A DNA stretch of 48,479 nucleotides from Candidatus Dadabacteria bacterium (GCA_020849425.1 JADLGH010000003.1:1-48479), one strand, 5' to 3'; shown: positions 1 to 7,689, counted from the stretch's first letter. Notes: generated by a model from the letters alone, not told the origin. Program-made: numbers and translations.

Positions 1-166
1 TAAGGTCCCATTCGCTCTCGTTCAGCATCATGGTGCGCGGCCTGTCGAACAGGTCCCCGAGGATAATGAGCCGCCCGAAGCTCCTCCGCGCGAGAAGCGA
101 CGCGAGCTCGCCGGCCCTGTTCGAGCCCGAGCCCAGATGCACGTCCGAAACGATGAGAGTAGTCAT
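1..166 (-). CDS. Metallophosphoesterase, N-terminal part (cut by window edge)
   Basis: The reading frame starts at an ATG at 166 and runs off the left edge, giving 55 residues. It carries the first two metal-binding blocks of calcineurin-like phosphoesterases, DVHLG at about residues 8-12 and GDLFD at about 37-41. A strong Shine-Dalgarno, AAGGAGGTG, precedes the ATG. The family includes LpxH-type UDP-diacylglucosamine hydrolases and PlcP-type phospholipases, and the fragment is too short to choose. Upstream at 234-275 lies an 11-bp-period direct repeat array resembling a Pho box, which would fit a phosphate-regulated phospholipid hydrolase; that role is inference. Confidence 0.8.
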   Translation of the reverse strand, partial: MTTLIVSDVHLGSGSNRAGELASLLARRSFGRLIILGDLFDRPRTMMLNESEWDL

Positions 167-233
167 CCGCACCTCCTTCCGTTCATACTCCGCCTGTACA
201 TGATCCGCATCACTCAATATCCTGCGCGGTGGA

Positions 234-275
234 TTTTAAGGCAGTTTTAGGAGGGCTTTAAGAAACGGTTAATCC
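234..275 (-). promoter_or_regulatory. Four direct repeats at 11-bp period (Pho-box-like array 1)
   Basis: On the plus strand the hexamers TTAAGG, TTAGGA, TTAAGA and TTAATC begin at 236, 247, 258 and 269, exactly 11 bp apart. Read on the minus strand they are CTTAA-type heptamers with 4-bp spacers, the layout bound by PhoB/OmpR-family response regulators. Read that way the array points at the metallophosphoesterase starting at 166, and a possible -10 (GATATT or TATTGA) lies within 214-221. A near copy occurs at 5429-5470. Confidence 0.5.
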
Positions 276-338
276 GGGGGCTTTCGAGGAGGGGCATTTA
301 CGCTACCCCGAGCCGTTTAGCCGCCCCCGAAAGCACGA

Positions 339-371
339 GGCCCGGGCGGCCGCGCTGCGGCCGTCCGGGCC
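339..371 (-). terminator. Strong GC hairpin after ilvD
   Basis: A 15-bp stem with a single G-U pair and a GCT loop lies about 30 nt beyond the ilvD stop codon. The minus-strand tail (TCGTGCTTTCGG) has only a weak T run, so it is a probable rather than a canonical intrinsic terminator. It may also block transcription from the convergent side. Confidence 0.5.
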
Positions 372-400
372 CATGAAGTTTCATTACCGGAATGTGATCG

Positions 401-2104
401 TCAGTCGGTCACAGCTCCCTCGGAGGCCGAGGAAACGAGCTTCGCGTACTTGGCGAGCACGCCCTTTTCGGCCTTGGGTTTCGGCTGCTTCCACTGCGAA
501 AGCCTCTTCCTGAGTTCGCTCGCCGGGATTCCGAGGTTAATCTCCCTCGTCGTCGCGTCTATCGTTATCGTGTCTCCGTTCTTGATGACAGCGATGGCGC
601 CGCCGTCGTAAGCCTCGGGCGTGATGTGCCCGACGACAAACCCGTGCGTTCCGCCCGAGAACCTCCCGTCCGTTATTAGGGCGACGTCGTTCCCGAGCCC
701 CTTCCCCATGACGGCGGACGTCGGGGCGAGCATCTCCCTCATTCCCGGGCCGCCCCTCGGGCCTTCGTACCTGATGACTATGACGTGACCCTTTTTAACC
801 TTCCCGCCGAGTATGGCCTTTAGGCTCTCCTCCTCGGATTCGAAGACTATCGCCTTACCCGTAAACGAGAGGCCCTCGTGTCCCGAGATCTTGGCCACGG
901 CCCCCTCCTCGGCGATGTTCCCCCTCAGGATTACTATGTGGCTGTCCTTTTTGAGAGGGTCGGAAACGGGCCTCACTATCTCCTGTCCCTCGGGATAAGC
1001 CCCGACGGATTTCAGGTTCTCGGCCACCGTCTTGCCCGTAACGGTAAGGCAGTCCCCGTGCAGCAGCCCCGCGTCGAGGAGCATCTTCATGAGGGGCAGG
1101 AGCCCCCCTATCCTGCAGAAGTCCGCCATCATGAACTTCCCGCTCGGTTTGAGGTCCGCGAGGACGGGGGCCTTCTTCCCTATCCTCGTAAAATCGTCTA
1201 TCGCGAGCCTGACGTTAACCGCCCTGGCGATCGCGAGGAGATGAAGCACCGCGTTCGTGGACCCGCCCAGCGCGATCGCCGTCACTATCGCGTTCTCGAA
1301 AGCCTTCTTGGTCATGATGTCCGACGGGCGGATGCCGCTCTTTATGAGGTTATAGACGGCCGCGCCCGCGTCCCGACAGTCCTTGTTCTTCTCGGGGGAG
1401 ATTGCGGCCTGCGCCGAGCTGTTGGGGAGGCTCATCCCGAGCGCCTCTATGGCCGAGGCCATGGTGTTGGCAGTGTACATGCCGCCGCACGAGCCCGGCC
1501 CCGGTATCGCCGTCGATTCTATTTTCTTCAGCTGGCCGTCCGAAATGTCCTTGTTCGCGTGAGCGCCGACGGCCTCGAAAACGGACACTATGTCCACAGG
1601 TTTTCCATTGTAATTCCCCGGCATGATGGTGCCGCCGTAAACGAAAACGGCCGGCCTGTTCAGGCGCGCCATGGCGATGAGGCAGCCCGGCATGTTCTTG
1701 TCGCAGCCGCCGATCGCCACCACGCCGTCAAAGCCCTCGGCCCCGGCCACCGTTTCGATGGAGTCCGCGATAACCTCCCTCGAAACGAGGGAATACCTCA
1801 TCCCGGGCGTGCCCATGGATATACCGTCCGACACGGTAATGGTGCCGAAAATTATGGACTTCGCCCCGGCGGCGTCGGCGCCCTTGCCGGCCTCTACGGC
1901 GAGCTTGTCTATGTGCATGTTGCACGGCGTCACCATGCTCCACGTCGAGGCTATGCCGATAACAGGCTTTTTGAAGTCCTTGTCCTTGAATCCTACAGCC
2001 CTCAGCATCGACCGGTTAGGCGCCCTGTCGGCCCCCTCGACTACGAGCGACGAGAACCTCCGAAGCTTATTCGAGCCGCCTTCCGGATTGGATTTCTTAC
2101 TCAC
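401..2104 (-). CDS. ilvD: Dihydroxy-acid dehydratase
   Basis: Cytosolic iron-sulfur enzyme that dehydrates 2,3-dihydroxy acids in valine, leucine and isoleucine synthesis. The 567 residues match the usual family length. Cluster and active-site motifs are visible: [10 protein letters not shown] near residue 130, [14 protein letters not shown] near 200, and the C-terminal TDGRFSGG-H signature. The start is GTG at 2104, set by an AGGAGG seven bases upstream. It stands alone, without ilvBNC next to it, and has its own sigma-70-like promoter at 2143-2171. Nothing unusual was seen in the protein. Confidence 0.97.
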   Translation of the reverse strand: MSKKSNPEGGSNKLRRFSSLVVEGADRAPNRSMLRAVGFKDKDFKKPVIGIASTWSMVTPCNMHIDKLAVEAGKGADAAGAKSIIFGTITVSDGISMGTPGMRYSLVSREVIADSIETVAGAEGFDGVVAIGGCDKNMPGCLIAMARLNRPAVFVYGGTIMPGNYNGKPVDIVSVFEAVGAHANKDISDGQLKKIESTAIPGPGSCGGMYTANTMASAIEALGMSLPNSSAQAAISPEKNKDCRDAGAAVYNLIKSGIRPSDIMTKKAFENAIVTAIALGGSTNAVLHLLAIARAVNVRLAIDDFTRIGKKAPVLADLKPSGKFMMADFCRIGGLLPLMKMLLDAGLLHGDCLTVTGKTVAENLKSVGAYPEGQEIVRPVSDPLKKDSHIVILRGNIAEEGAVAKISGHEGLSFTGKAIVFESEEESLKAILGGKVKKGHVIVIRYEGPRGGPGMREMLAPTSAVMGKGLGNDVALITDGRFSGGTHGFVVGHITPEAYDGGAIAVIKNGDTITIDATTREINLGIPASELRKRLSQWKQPKPKAEKGVLAKYAKLVSSASEGAVTD

Positions 2105-2142
2105 GGATTACCTCCTGTCTAAGCTATCATCACGATTGGATA

Positions 2143-2171
2143 ATTATCTATGTATTAGCATTTTATGTCAA
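2143..2171 (-). promoter_or_regulatory. ilvD promoter
   Basis: On the minus strand TTGACA (2171-2166), a 17-bp spacer and GATAAT (2148-2143) form a near-consensus sigma-70 promoter. The predicted start near 2136 gives a leader of about 30 nt that contains the AGGAGG site. It contrasts with the leaderless promoters elsewhere in the window. Confidence 0.75.
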
Positions 2172-2320
2172 TTTCTCCGGCCCCTTAACCTGAAAAATTA
2201 CTTGAAACAGCGGCGGCATGAAGGCTATCATGAAAATTAGAAAGAGTTTGAATTGCGGCACTCTCTGGCTGAGACCGACTTCGGATCTGCAGACTGCATC
2301 TCAAATGAGGAGGTAACACA

Positions 2321-2776
2321 ATGTCAACTTTTCTTGTCACCGTCCTTGCGGGTATCGTTGCGACTTCCGGAATGAGCCTGCTAATGTGGGCGATTACGCG
2401 CTCGGGGATCGCCGAAGCCGACATGATCCGGGCCATAGGGACCATATTCACGAGATCCGGAAAGAGCGCCTTCACGGTGGGGCTCGTCGTGCACTACATC
2501 GTCGGCGTCGTCATAGCCTTCGCCTACGTGGCTCTCATAAGCATAATCGGATACTCCTCCGTCGCCGGGGCCATAGGGCTCGGCTGCCTCATATCTGTCG
2601 CCCACGGCGTCGCTTTCGGGTTCGTGCTCGTCATATCCGTGGCCGAGCACCATCCCATGGAGAGGTTCCGGAAAGCCGGCATGGAGGTGGCGGTCGCGCA
2701 CTTCGCGGGGCACGTCGTCTACGGCTTTCTTATAGGTACGGTCGTCGGACTCACGGGAATAAGATTCTTCGGCTGA
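2321..2776 (+). CDS. Small four-helix membrane protein, unknown function
   Basis: The 151-residue product is almost entirely hydrophobic with about four membrane segments (roughly residues 3-25, 50-75, 80-105 and 123-148). Conserved-looking polar features are VVHYIVG near residue 56, VAHGVAFG near 93, a charged loop EHHPMERFRK at 108-117, and AHFAGHVVYG near 126; the histidines inside membrane segments suggest metal or cofactor contacts. GAGGAGGTAACAC gives an excellent ribosome site. It resembles the short uncharacterised membrane proteins common in environmental genomes. I do not recognise a named family. Confidence 0.8.
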   Translation: MSTFLVTVLAGIVATSGMSLLMWAITRSGIAEADMIRAIGTIFTRSGKSAFTVGLVVHYIVGVVIAFAYVALISIIGYSSVAGAIGLGCLISVAHGVAFGFVLVISVAEHHPMERFRKAGMEVAVAHFAGHVVYGFLIGTVVGLTGIRFFG

Positions 2777-2813
2777 TCATTCGGGCAAGCGGCAGAGACT
2801 CGCGGCGGCCGGA

Positions 2814-3977
2814 TTACGAGCGGCCGGCGAGCGAGTCTATCTCCTCGAAGGCCCGGAGGATTTCGTCTTCGGTATTGTAGAAATGGGGGGCCATCCTGAG
2901 GGCCCCTCCCCTCTCGTTTACAACGATGCGGCGGCTCATAAGGCCCGCCTTCACCCTCTTCGGATCGAACGGCCCGGCAAAGGAAACTATACCGCCCCTC
3001 ATCCCCCTCTCGCGCGGGGTCCTTACCTCGAATCCCCGCCTGTCCGCCTCGCCGATCACGAGATCCCCGAGGTCGAGTATGCGCGAATGCACGCGCTCTA
3101 TGCCCGCTTCGAATAACAGGTCGAGCGCAGCCCCGAGCGCTATTATCCCCATGACGTTATAGGACCCCTCCTCGAACCTGAGTGCGTCTTCCTTGAGCGC
3201 GAGCTCCACCCTCTCGAACTCGGCCTCGTGAACGACGCTCTTCCATCCGACGAGGTTCGGATAAAGCTCCCTCGCCCGCCCCTTCCTGCAGTAAAAAATC
3301 CCCGTTCCCTCGGGCGCGAGCATCCACTTGTGCCCGTCCGCCGAGAGGAAATCGGCCCCGTATTTGTCCACCTCCATCGGCGCCGCGCCAAGGCTCTGGA
3401 TGGCGTCGAGGAATAAAAGTATGCCCCTCCGGCTGCAGAGATCCCCCAGCTCCCCGGAGTCCATCATAAAACCGTTAAGCGACTGGACGGTACTCATTGA
3501 TATGAGCCTCGTCCGCGAATCGGCAAGCCTTTCTATATTTTTTATCGAAATCCTCCCGTCTCCCCCGAGCGGTATGTACCTCACCGAAACCCCCTTCCTT
3601 TCGAGGGCGAGCCAGGGGTATATATTCGTCGGAAAATCCTTCTCGAATATGATGACATTATCCCCGTCCTTCCAGTCGAGCCCTCCCGCAACGATCGATA
3701 TGCCGTGCGAGGTGTTCTTGACGAAGGCTATCTCGTCTCTTTCCGCCCCTGTGAGACGGGCTGAAAGCCCCCTTACCCTCTCGACGCTCTCCATCCACTT
3801 CGCGTATCCGGCAAATCCGAGGGAAGACGCCTCTTTCAGGAATTCGGCGACCGCCGTTCCCACCCTGAGAGGCACCGGGGCTACCCCGGCATTGTCCAGG
3901 TATACATAAGAGTCGGTAACGGGAAATTCCCGCCTGTATTTTTCGAGCCCGGCGTCGTTATCGCTGCCTTTCGTCAT
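2814..3977 (-). CDS. Class V aminotransferase (cysteine desulfurase / isopenicillin epimerase-like)
   Basis: PLP-dependent fold-type I enzyme of 387 residues. Visible marks are YLDNAGVAPVP near the N-terminus (phosphate/cofactor side), KNTSHGIS near 87, the Asp in FLDAIQSLGA that contacts the PLP pyridine, and SADGHKWMLAPEGTG, whose lysine should form the Schiff base. No flexible catalytic cysteine loop of IscS/SufS type is evident, so a true cysteine desulfurase role is doubtful and the substrate is unknown. It lies alone between a small membrane protein (convergent) and the cold shock gene (divergent). Confidence 0.9.
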   Translation of the reverse strand: MTKGSDNDAGLEKYRREFPVTDSYVYLDNAGVAPVPLRVGTAVAEFLKEASSLGFAGYAKWMESVERVRGLSARLTGAERDEIAFVKNTSHGISIVAGGLDWKDGDNVIIFEKDFPTNIYPWLALERKGVSVRYIPLGGDGRISIKNIERLADSRTRLISMSTVQSLNGFMMDSGELGDLCSRRGILLFLDAIQSLGAAPMEVDKYGADFLSADGHKWMLAPEGTGIFYCRKGRARELYPNLVGWKSVVHEAEFERVELALKEDALRFEEGSYNVMGIIALGAALDLLFEAGIERVHSRILDLGDLVIGEADRRGFEVRTPRERGMRGGIVSFAGPFDPKRVKAGLMSRRIVVNERGGALRMAPHFYNTEDEILRAFEEIDSLAGRS

Positions 3978-4037
3978 AGTGAGATAAAGCTAACGCAGGG
4001 CCCCCTTACTGGCAAATTCCGGGATTTCAATACCCCA

Positions 4038-4066
4038 TTGACAAATAAAAAAAAACGTGCCATAGT
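4038..4066 (+). promoter_or_regulatory. Cold shock gene promoter
   Basis: TTGACA (4038-4043), a 17-bp spacer and CATAGT (4061-4066). The spacer is A-rich. The predicted start near 4073 gives a 5' leader of about 30 nt that carries the CCAGGAGGA ribosome site before the ATG at 4104. Confidence 0.6.
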
Positions 4067-4103
4067 AAGCTTTTGAAGCATTATCCAGGAGGATAAAAGT
4101 TTT

Positions 4104-4313
4104 ATGCAGGGAAAAGTTAAGTGGTTCAACAGCTCTAAGGGTTACGGATTTATTCAGTCGGACGAAGTCGGAAAAGACATATTCGTTCACTACAGCGTCA
4201 TCGAAGGTGAAGGATACAAGAGTCTGACCGAAGGCGAAACCGTAGAGTTCGATATTACCGAAGGGCCGAAGGGCCCCCAGGCAACAAAGGTCGTTAAGGT
4301 TTCGGGTCAGTAG
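4104..4313 (+). CDS. Cold shock domain protein (CspA family)
   Basis: Single OB-fold nucleic-acid-binding protein of 69 residues. RNP1 (KGYGFIQ, residues 12-18) and RNP2 (DIFVHYSVI, about 25-33) are intact, and the N-terminal [15 protein letters not shown] block is textbook. It binds single-stranded RNA/DNA in the cytosol and usually melts mRNA structure. AGGAGGATAAAAGTTTT precedes the ATG. The gene is monocistronic, with its own promoter and a UUCG-loop hairpin just downstream. Confidence 0.97.
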   Translation: MQGKVKWFNSSKGYGFIQSDEVGKDIFVHYSVIEGEGYKSLTEGETVEFDITEGPKGPQATKVVKVSGQ

Positions 4314-4324
4314 AATACTTTCCC

Positions 4325-4347
4325 GGCCGTTCGCGGCTCTTCATTTC
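4325..4347 (+). terminator. Probable terminator of the cold shock gene
   Basis: A short stem GCCG-TTCG-CGGC (4326-4337) with a stable UUCG tetraloop is followed by the T-rich TCTTCATTT, starting about 12 nt after the stop codon. The stem is short, so confidence is moderate. Confidence 0.45.
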
Positions 4348-4434
4348 GGGTATTTCTCTTCGAGTTACGTTACCGGACAGTAAATCTTTGCGCTTTTATA
4401 AGCGTGTAATCGACCGGCTGTGCGGTTCGAATAC

Positions 4435-4464
4435 TTGACATGCACTCGGCTTGCCCGCAATACT
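4435..4464 (+). promoter_or_regulatory. Promoter abutting the DUF4159 gene start
   Basis: TTGACA (4435-4440), an 18-bp spacer and AATACT (4459-4464). Only nine bases separate the -10 from the GTG at 4474, and no Shine-Dalgarno is present, so the transcript should begin at or within about two bases of the start codon. Confidence 0.6.
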
Positions 4465-4473
4465 TAAATTCAG

Positions 4474-5235
4474 GTGATTACGAGAAGGAATTTCTTTAAA
4501 ACACTGCTTGCGGGAAGCGCCGGCGTCCTCTCCCTCCCGCTTCTGGGATTCTACGAAGGCTCCAAATTTCACTTCGCCCAGGTTTCGTACGCGGGCGGCG
4601 ACTGGGATCCGCGCCCGAGGGACTACAAGCGGCTCATGAGCGCGCTCGAGCTCAGGACCAGCGTTGTAGCATCCTACGACAGAAAAGTCGTCTCGCTCTC
4701 GGACCCCGACCTTTTCAACTACCCGATGCTCTACCTCGCGGGCGACGAGGCCTTTACTCCTTTCGCCGACGAGGACAGGAGAAGGCTCAGGAAGTTTTTA
4801 AAGCTCGGCGGCACGCTCCTCGTGGACGACGCCACCGGCTCCGAGAGCTCCCCCTTCGACGCACAGATAAGAGAGGAGCTCTCCCTTACGATCCCCGAGA
4901 CGCCCCTTCAGCGCCTTTCGCGGGAGAGCGTCGTATTCAAGTCGTTCTACCTCCTCTACTCCGCCGGCGGGAGGAAGATAATCAGCCCCTACCTCGAAGG
5001 CGTGACGTTCAGCGGCGAGGACCGTACGGCGGTCATCTATTGCCGGAACGACCTCGGCGGCGCGTGGGCCGAAGACGAGTTCGGTAAGTGGGAATTCGAA
5101 TGCGTGCCCGGGGGGGAATCCCAGAGGGAGCTCGCCTTCAGGCTCGGGATAAACATTATCCTCTACGCCCTCACCGGCAACTACAAGAAAGACCAGATAC
5201 ACGTACCGTTCATAAAGCGGCGGCAGCTTCTCTGA
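4474..5235 (+). CDS. Tat-exported DUF4159 domain protein
   Basis: The 253 residues begin with a twin-arginine signal (TRRNFFK at 3-9, then a hydrophobic stretch to about residue 25), so the protein is probably exported folded to the periplasm. The body matches DUF4159: FHFAQVSYAGGDWDPRP near 32, MLYLAGDEAF near 89, LKLGGTLLVDDATG near 109 and the terminal FRLGINIILYALTGNYKKDQ. The fold is class I glutamine-amidotransferase-like, usually found in MoxR/BatA-type gene clusters, but here it stands alone. The start is GTG with no Shine-Dalgarno. Function is unknown. Confidence 0.85.
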   Translation: MITRRNFFKTLLAGSAGVLSLPLLGFYEGSKFHFAQVSYAGGDWDPRPRDYKRLMSALELRTSVVASYDRKVVSLSDPDLFNYPMLYLAGDEAFTPFADEDRRRLRKFLKLGGTLLVDDATGSESSPFDAQIREELSLTIPETPLQRLSRESVVFKSFYLLYSAGGRKIISPYLEGVTFSGEDRTAVIYCRNDLGGAWAEDEFGKWEFECVPGGESQRELAFRLGINIILYALTGNYKKDQIHVPFIKRRQLL

Positions 5236-5319
5236 CGTAGCCGCCCCGTCCTCGATCCTAAGATACGCGCAAAGGTTTCGACACATATTTTCCGCGCCGC
5301 CGTTGATTCGCTGCGCCCG

Positions 5320-5354
5320 AAAAAGACCGGGGGCGATCTGACGATCGCCCCCGG
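5320..5354 (-). terminator. Intrinsic terminator, minus strand
   Basis: Perfect 12-bp inverted repeat with a 4-nt loop, followed on the minus strand by TCTTTTTC. The plus-strand side has no T run, so it does not serve the upstream DUF4159 gene. Confidence 0.75.
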
Positions 5355-5405
5355 CAGCCAAGAAGGACCCAAGGTGTTAGGGAGGGTAAAGCCGGATAAA
5401 AGGTG
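5320..5405 (-). ncRNA. Candidate small RNA (Pho-box-associated)
   Basis: Inferred minus-strand transcript of about 86 nt. Array 2 (5429-5470) is followed 11 nt later by TACTGA (5417-5412) as a possible -10, giving a start near 5405. The transcript ends in a perfect 12-bp stem (5327-5338 with 5343-5354, loop TGAC) and the tail TCTTTTTC, a canonical intrinsic terminator. No minus-strand protein gene lies between promoter and terminator. The 5' half contains the C-rich stretch ACCCTCCC, complementary to Shine-Dalgarno sequences. It could instead be a stray terminator. Confidence 0.4.
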
Positions 5406-5428
5406 GCATCATCAGTACACCACCCCGG

Positions 5429-5470
5429 GATTAAGGCGATGTTCAGAAAAGGTTAAGGCAAGGTTAACCG
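5429..5470 (-). promoter_or_regulatory. Four direct repeats at 11-bp period (Pho-box-like array 2)
   Basis: Plus-strand hexamers TTAAGG, TTCAGA, TTAAGG and TTAACC begin at 5431, 5442, 5453 and 5464. The order, period and the trailing CGGGGG match array 1 at 234-275. Read on the minus strand the repeats are CTTAACC-type heptamers with 4-bp spacers. The array points toward the sRNA candidate; in the other direction a TATAAT for the EamA gene lies 28 bp away, so both could be controlled. Confidence 0.5.
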
Positions 5471-5498
5471 GGGGATTATTTTTCACCCCGCATATGGA

Positions 5499-5504
5499 TA
5501 TAAT
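5499..5504 (+). promoter_or_regulatory. -10 element before the EamA gene
   Basis: Consensus TATAAT with only a poor -35 (TTATTT, 17 bp upstream), as expected for an activator-dependent promoter. The repeat array ends 28 bp before it. Confidence 0.45.
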
Positions 5505-5560
5505 AGGAGATACCGCCGGCCGGTAAAAACGGCCGGGACCGATAGAATACGGAGACGAAA

Positions 5561-5971
5561 ATGGACAGATGGTACACCATGATAATCCTCGCGATAGTGT
5601 GCTTCGCGGTCGGGAGCTTCCTCGGGAAGCTCGCGTCGTTTAAAGACATTCCGCACCGGGTCTACTTCTTCGAAGGCGTGGGCACGCTCACCGTGTTTAC
5701 GACGTTCGTGCTCTACAACCGAGGGGTCATATTCGACAATTTTTCATTCAACGCACCCGCCCTTCTCATGGGGCTCACGTGGGGAATAGGCACAATCCTC
5801 TTCATCGCGGCGCTCAAATACGCCAAGCTCTCCGTGACCGTGCCGCTAACGGCCGTCTACCCCGCCCTTACGGTCATACTGGCGCTCATATTCCTGGGGG
5901 AAAAGCTGAGCCCGAGGGAGATAGCCGGCATCCTCCTCGCAATCGGGTCGGCGGCTCTTCTGGCAAAATGA
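5561..5971 (+). CDS. Half-size EamA/DMT transporter
   Basis: The 136-residue inner-membrane protein has about five hydrophobic segments and one EamA repeat, half the usual ten-helix DMT transporter. Marks are GSFLGKLA near 18, the GLTWGIGTILFIAALKYAKLSVTVP-type stretch (residues 71-95) and the end ALIFLGEKLSPREIAGILLA, which is typical of the second EamA half. Such half-size members act as homodimers or pairs; the substrate cannot be told. It is downstream of array 2 and convergent with the glycerophosphodiesterase, hinting at lipid or phosphate-linked regulation (inference). Confidence 0.85.
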   Translation: MDRWYTMIILAIVCFAVGSFLGKLASFKDIPHRVYFFEGVGTLTVFTTFVLYNRGVIFDNFSFNAPALLMGLTWGIGTILFIAALKYAKLSVTVPLTAVYPALTVILALIFLGEKLSPREIAGILLAIGSAALLAK

Positions 5972-6029
5972 GGCGCGTCCCGGCCAGTCTCCGGCGCGCC
6001 CGGGTGAGGATACAGGTAAGGGAGCGGAA

Positions 6030-6734
6030 TCAACCCCCCGGAAGAATGTCCGGTCTGTTCGTCACTATTCCGGTCACGCCCATGTCCCTGAGTGCCCTCG
6101 CCTTCCCCTCGTCGTCCACGGTCCATGTAAACGTATAGAGGCCGCGGCTCCTCGCCCTTTCGACCAGCCCTTTCGTTATAAACCACCTGAACGGCGCGAC
6201 CGCGTCGGCCCCGCACCTCTCGGCGAGCGCGACCGGGTTCCCCGATGCGAACATTATGAGCCCCGTTCTCATCCCCGGGTCGAGGGCTTTTACGAGCCTT
6301 AGCCTGGGCGCATTGAACGAGACTATAAACACGTCGTCCCCGAGCCCGCGCGCGCCTATCTCGCGGATGACCTTCTCCTCTATCCCGCTTTCCTTCAGCT
6401 CTATGACGAGCTTCGCCCTCCCGGAGCACGCGTCGAGCGCCTCCTCGAACGTAGGGATTCTCTCGCCCTTCCCGGCGTCGAGCTCCTTCAGCTCGGCGAG
6501 GGTTTTCCCGGCGACCGGGCCTTTCCCGCCGGTGGTTCTATCGACCTTCGCATCGTGTATCACGACGAGGCGGCCGTCGAGCGACTGCCTCACGTCGAAC
6601 TCCACCATCTCCGCCTTCATCCCTATCGCCCTCTCGAAGGAGCGTATAGTATTCTCGGGCTCGTACGCGCTCGCCCCGCGGTGGGCGATTTTTACGAACG
6701 TAGGCGATTCCCTTCCGGCATCTCTCCCGGCCAT
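6030..6734 (-). CDS. Glycerophosphodiester phosphodiesterase (UgpQ/GlpQ type)
   Basis: TIM-barrel enzyme of 234 residues that cleaves glycerophosphodiesters to glycerol-3-phosphate and an alcohol. The catalytic blocks are complete: HRGASAYEPENT (first His and the metal Glu), EFDVRQSLDGRLVVIHDAKVDRTT (residues 39-62; metal-binding Glu/Asp and the second His) and GKGERIPTFEEALD. No signal peptide is visible, so it is probably cytosolic like UgpQ. It ends convergently with the EamA gene and starts divergently from the UbiA-like gene. Confidence 0.93.
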   Translation of the reverse strand: MAGRDAGRESPTFVKIAHRGASAYEPENTIRSFERAIGMKAEMVEFDVRQSLDGRLVVIHDAKVDRTTGGKGPVAGKTLAELKELDAGKGERIPTFEEALDACSGRAKLVIELKESGIEEKVIREIGARGLGDDVFIVSFNAPRLRLVKALDPGMRTGLIMFASGNPVALAERCGADAVAPFRWFITKGLVERARSRGLYTFTWTVDDEGKARALRDMGVTGIVTNRPDILPGG

Positions 6735-6788
6735 GAATCTAATATACCTACGCCCGCCGAGCCTTTTCTATATCGAATAAAAATATAG

Positions 6789-6794
6789 TAGAAT
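6789..6794 (+). promoter_or_regulatory. -10 element next to the UbiA-like start codon
   Basis: TAGAAT lies ten bases before the ATG at 6805. The bases between (GCTTAGCTGA) contain no Shine-Dalgarno, so the leader is probably 3-4 nt. A weak -35 (TTTCTA-like) lies about 17 bp upstream. Confidence 0.45.
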
Positions 6795-6804
6795 GCTTAG
6801 CTGA

Positions 6805-7689
6805 ATGTCCTCTCTTCTTCGGGATATATTCCTTCTCCTCCGGCCCCACCAGTGGGTCAAAAACCTGCTCGTGCTCGCGCCGCCCTTTTTCGGGGGCGTC
6901 CTTTTCACTGGCTGGGGGATGGCCTTCATAATGTTTTTCGCGTTCCTCGCCTTTTCGCTCGCCTCTTCGGCGGGCTACATAATAAACGACATGGTAGACC
7001 TCGAAGCCGACAGGCTTCACCCGAAGAAGAGGCTGAGGCCCATAGCCTCGGGCAAGGTCGGCGCGGCGGAGGCCATGATCATCGCCCTGGCCGTATTCGC
7101 CGGGGCGGCGGTAATTTCCTACAGCCTCGATACCGGGTTCCTCCTGATTATAATCGCCTACCTGGCGCTCAGCGTTCTTTATTCCCTCTACCTCCAGAGG
7201 TTCGCGCTCACCGACTGCTTCGTCATAGCCATAGGATTCGTGCTCAGGCTCGAGGCCGGGGGCATGGCGTCGGGGACGGTAGTATCCAACTGGCTTTTGC
7301 TGACGACATTCGTGCTCTCGCTCCTTCTGGCCCTGGGCAAGAGGCGCTACGAGCTCGCCGCGGCTTCGGCCGACCCGGCGGCGCACAGGGAATCGCTCTC
7401 GGGATACAGCATCGATTTTCTCGATCAGGCGATTACGATATTCGCCACGACGGCCATAGTGACATACGCGATATACGCGCTCGAGGCCGGCTCCAAGATC
7501 TTCCTGTTCACGCTGGGGTTCGCATGCTACGGGGTGCTGAGATACCTGCACCTGGTTCAGAATTCGATAAGCGGCGACCCGACCGAGTCTCTCCTCCGCG
7601 ACCCGCCGCTCCTTGTGTGCGTTCTACTGTGGCTCGTCCTTACCGCCTTCATCATATATCACGATAATATCTTCGGCCTCTTTCAGTAG
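6805..7689 (+). CDS. UbiA-family prenyltransferase, decaprenyl-phosphate phosphoribosyltransferase-like
   Basis: Integral membrane enzyme of 294 residues with about eight helices. The start RPHQWVKNLLVLAPPFFGG and the motif NDMVDLEADRLHPKKRLRPIASG (near residue 58; NDxxDxxxD binds Mg and diphosphate) are characteristic of the DPPR-synthase branch, which joins phosphoribosyl diphosphate to a polyprenyl phosphate, the first step to polyprenyl-phospho-arabinose in mycobacteria. The DprE1/E2 epimerase genes are not adjacent. Its 3' end overlaps the convergent TMTC-like gene by 66 bp. The start lacks a Shine-Dalgarno. The exact donor is inferred. Confidence 0.85.
   Translation: MSSLLRDIFLLLRPHQWVKNLLVLAPPFFGGVLFTGWGMAFIMFFAFLAFSLASSAGYIINDMVDLEADRLHPKKRLRPIASGKVGAAEAMIIALAVFAGAAVISYSLDTGFLLIIIAYLALSVLYSLYLQRFALTDCFVIAIGFVLRLEAGGMASGTVVSNWLLLTTFVLSLLLALGKRRYELAAASADPAAHRESLSGYSIDFLDQAITIFATTAIVTYAIYALEAGSKIFLFTLGFACYGVLRYLHLVQNSISGDPTESLLRDPPLLVCVLLWLVLTAFIIYHDNIFGLFQ

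Larger units (their letters stand above)
5236..5560. other. 325-bp intergenic region, regulatory
   Basis: No protein gene. It holds a minus-strand intrinsic terminator (5320-5354), the second 11-bp repeat array (5429-5470), a plus-strand TATAAT at 5499-5504 and a 7-bp hairpin CCGGCCG/CGGCCGG at 5516-5536, just before the EamA gene. Confidence 0.7.

Noticed and set aside
878-2122. 414-residue plus-strand open frame opposite ilvD
   Set aside because: It is antisense to an unmistakable ilvD, is rich in Arg/His/Pro, and arises from GC-rich codon structure.
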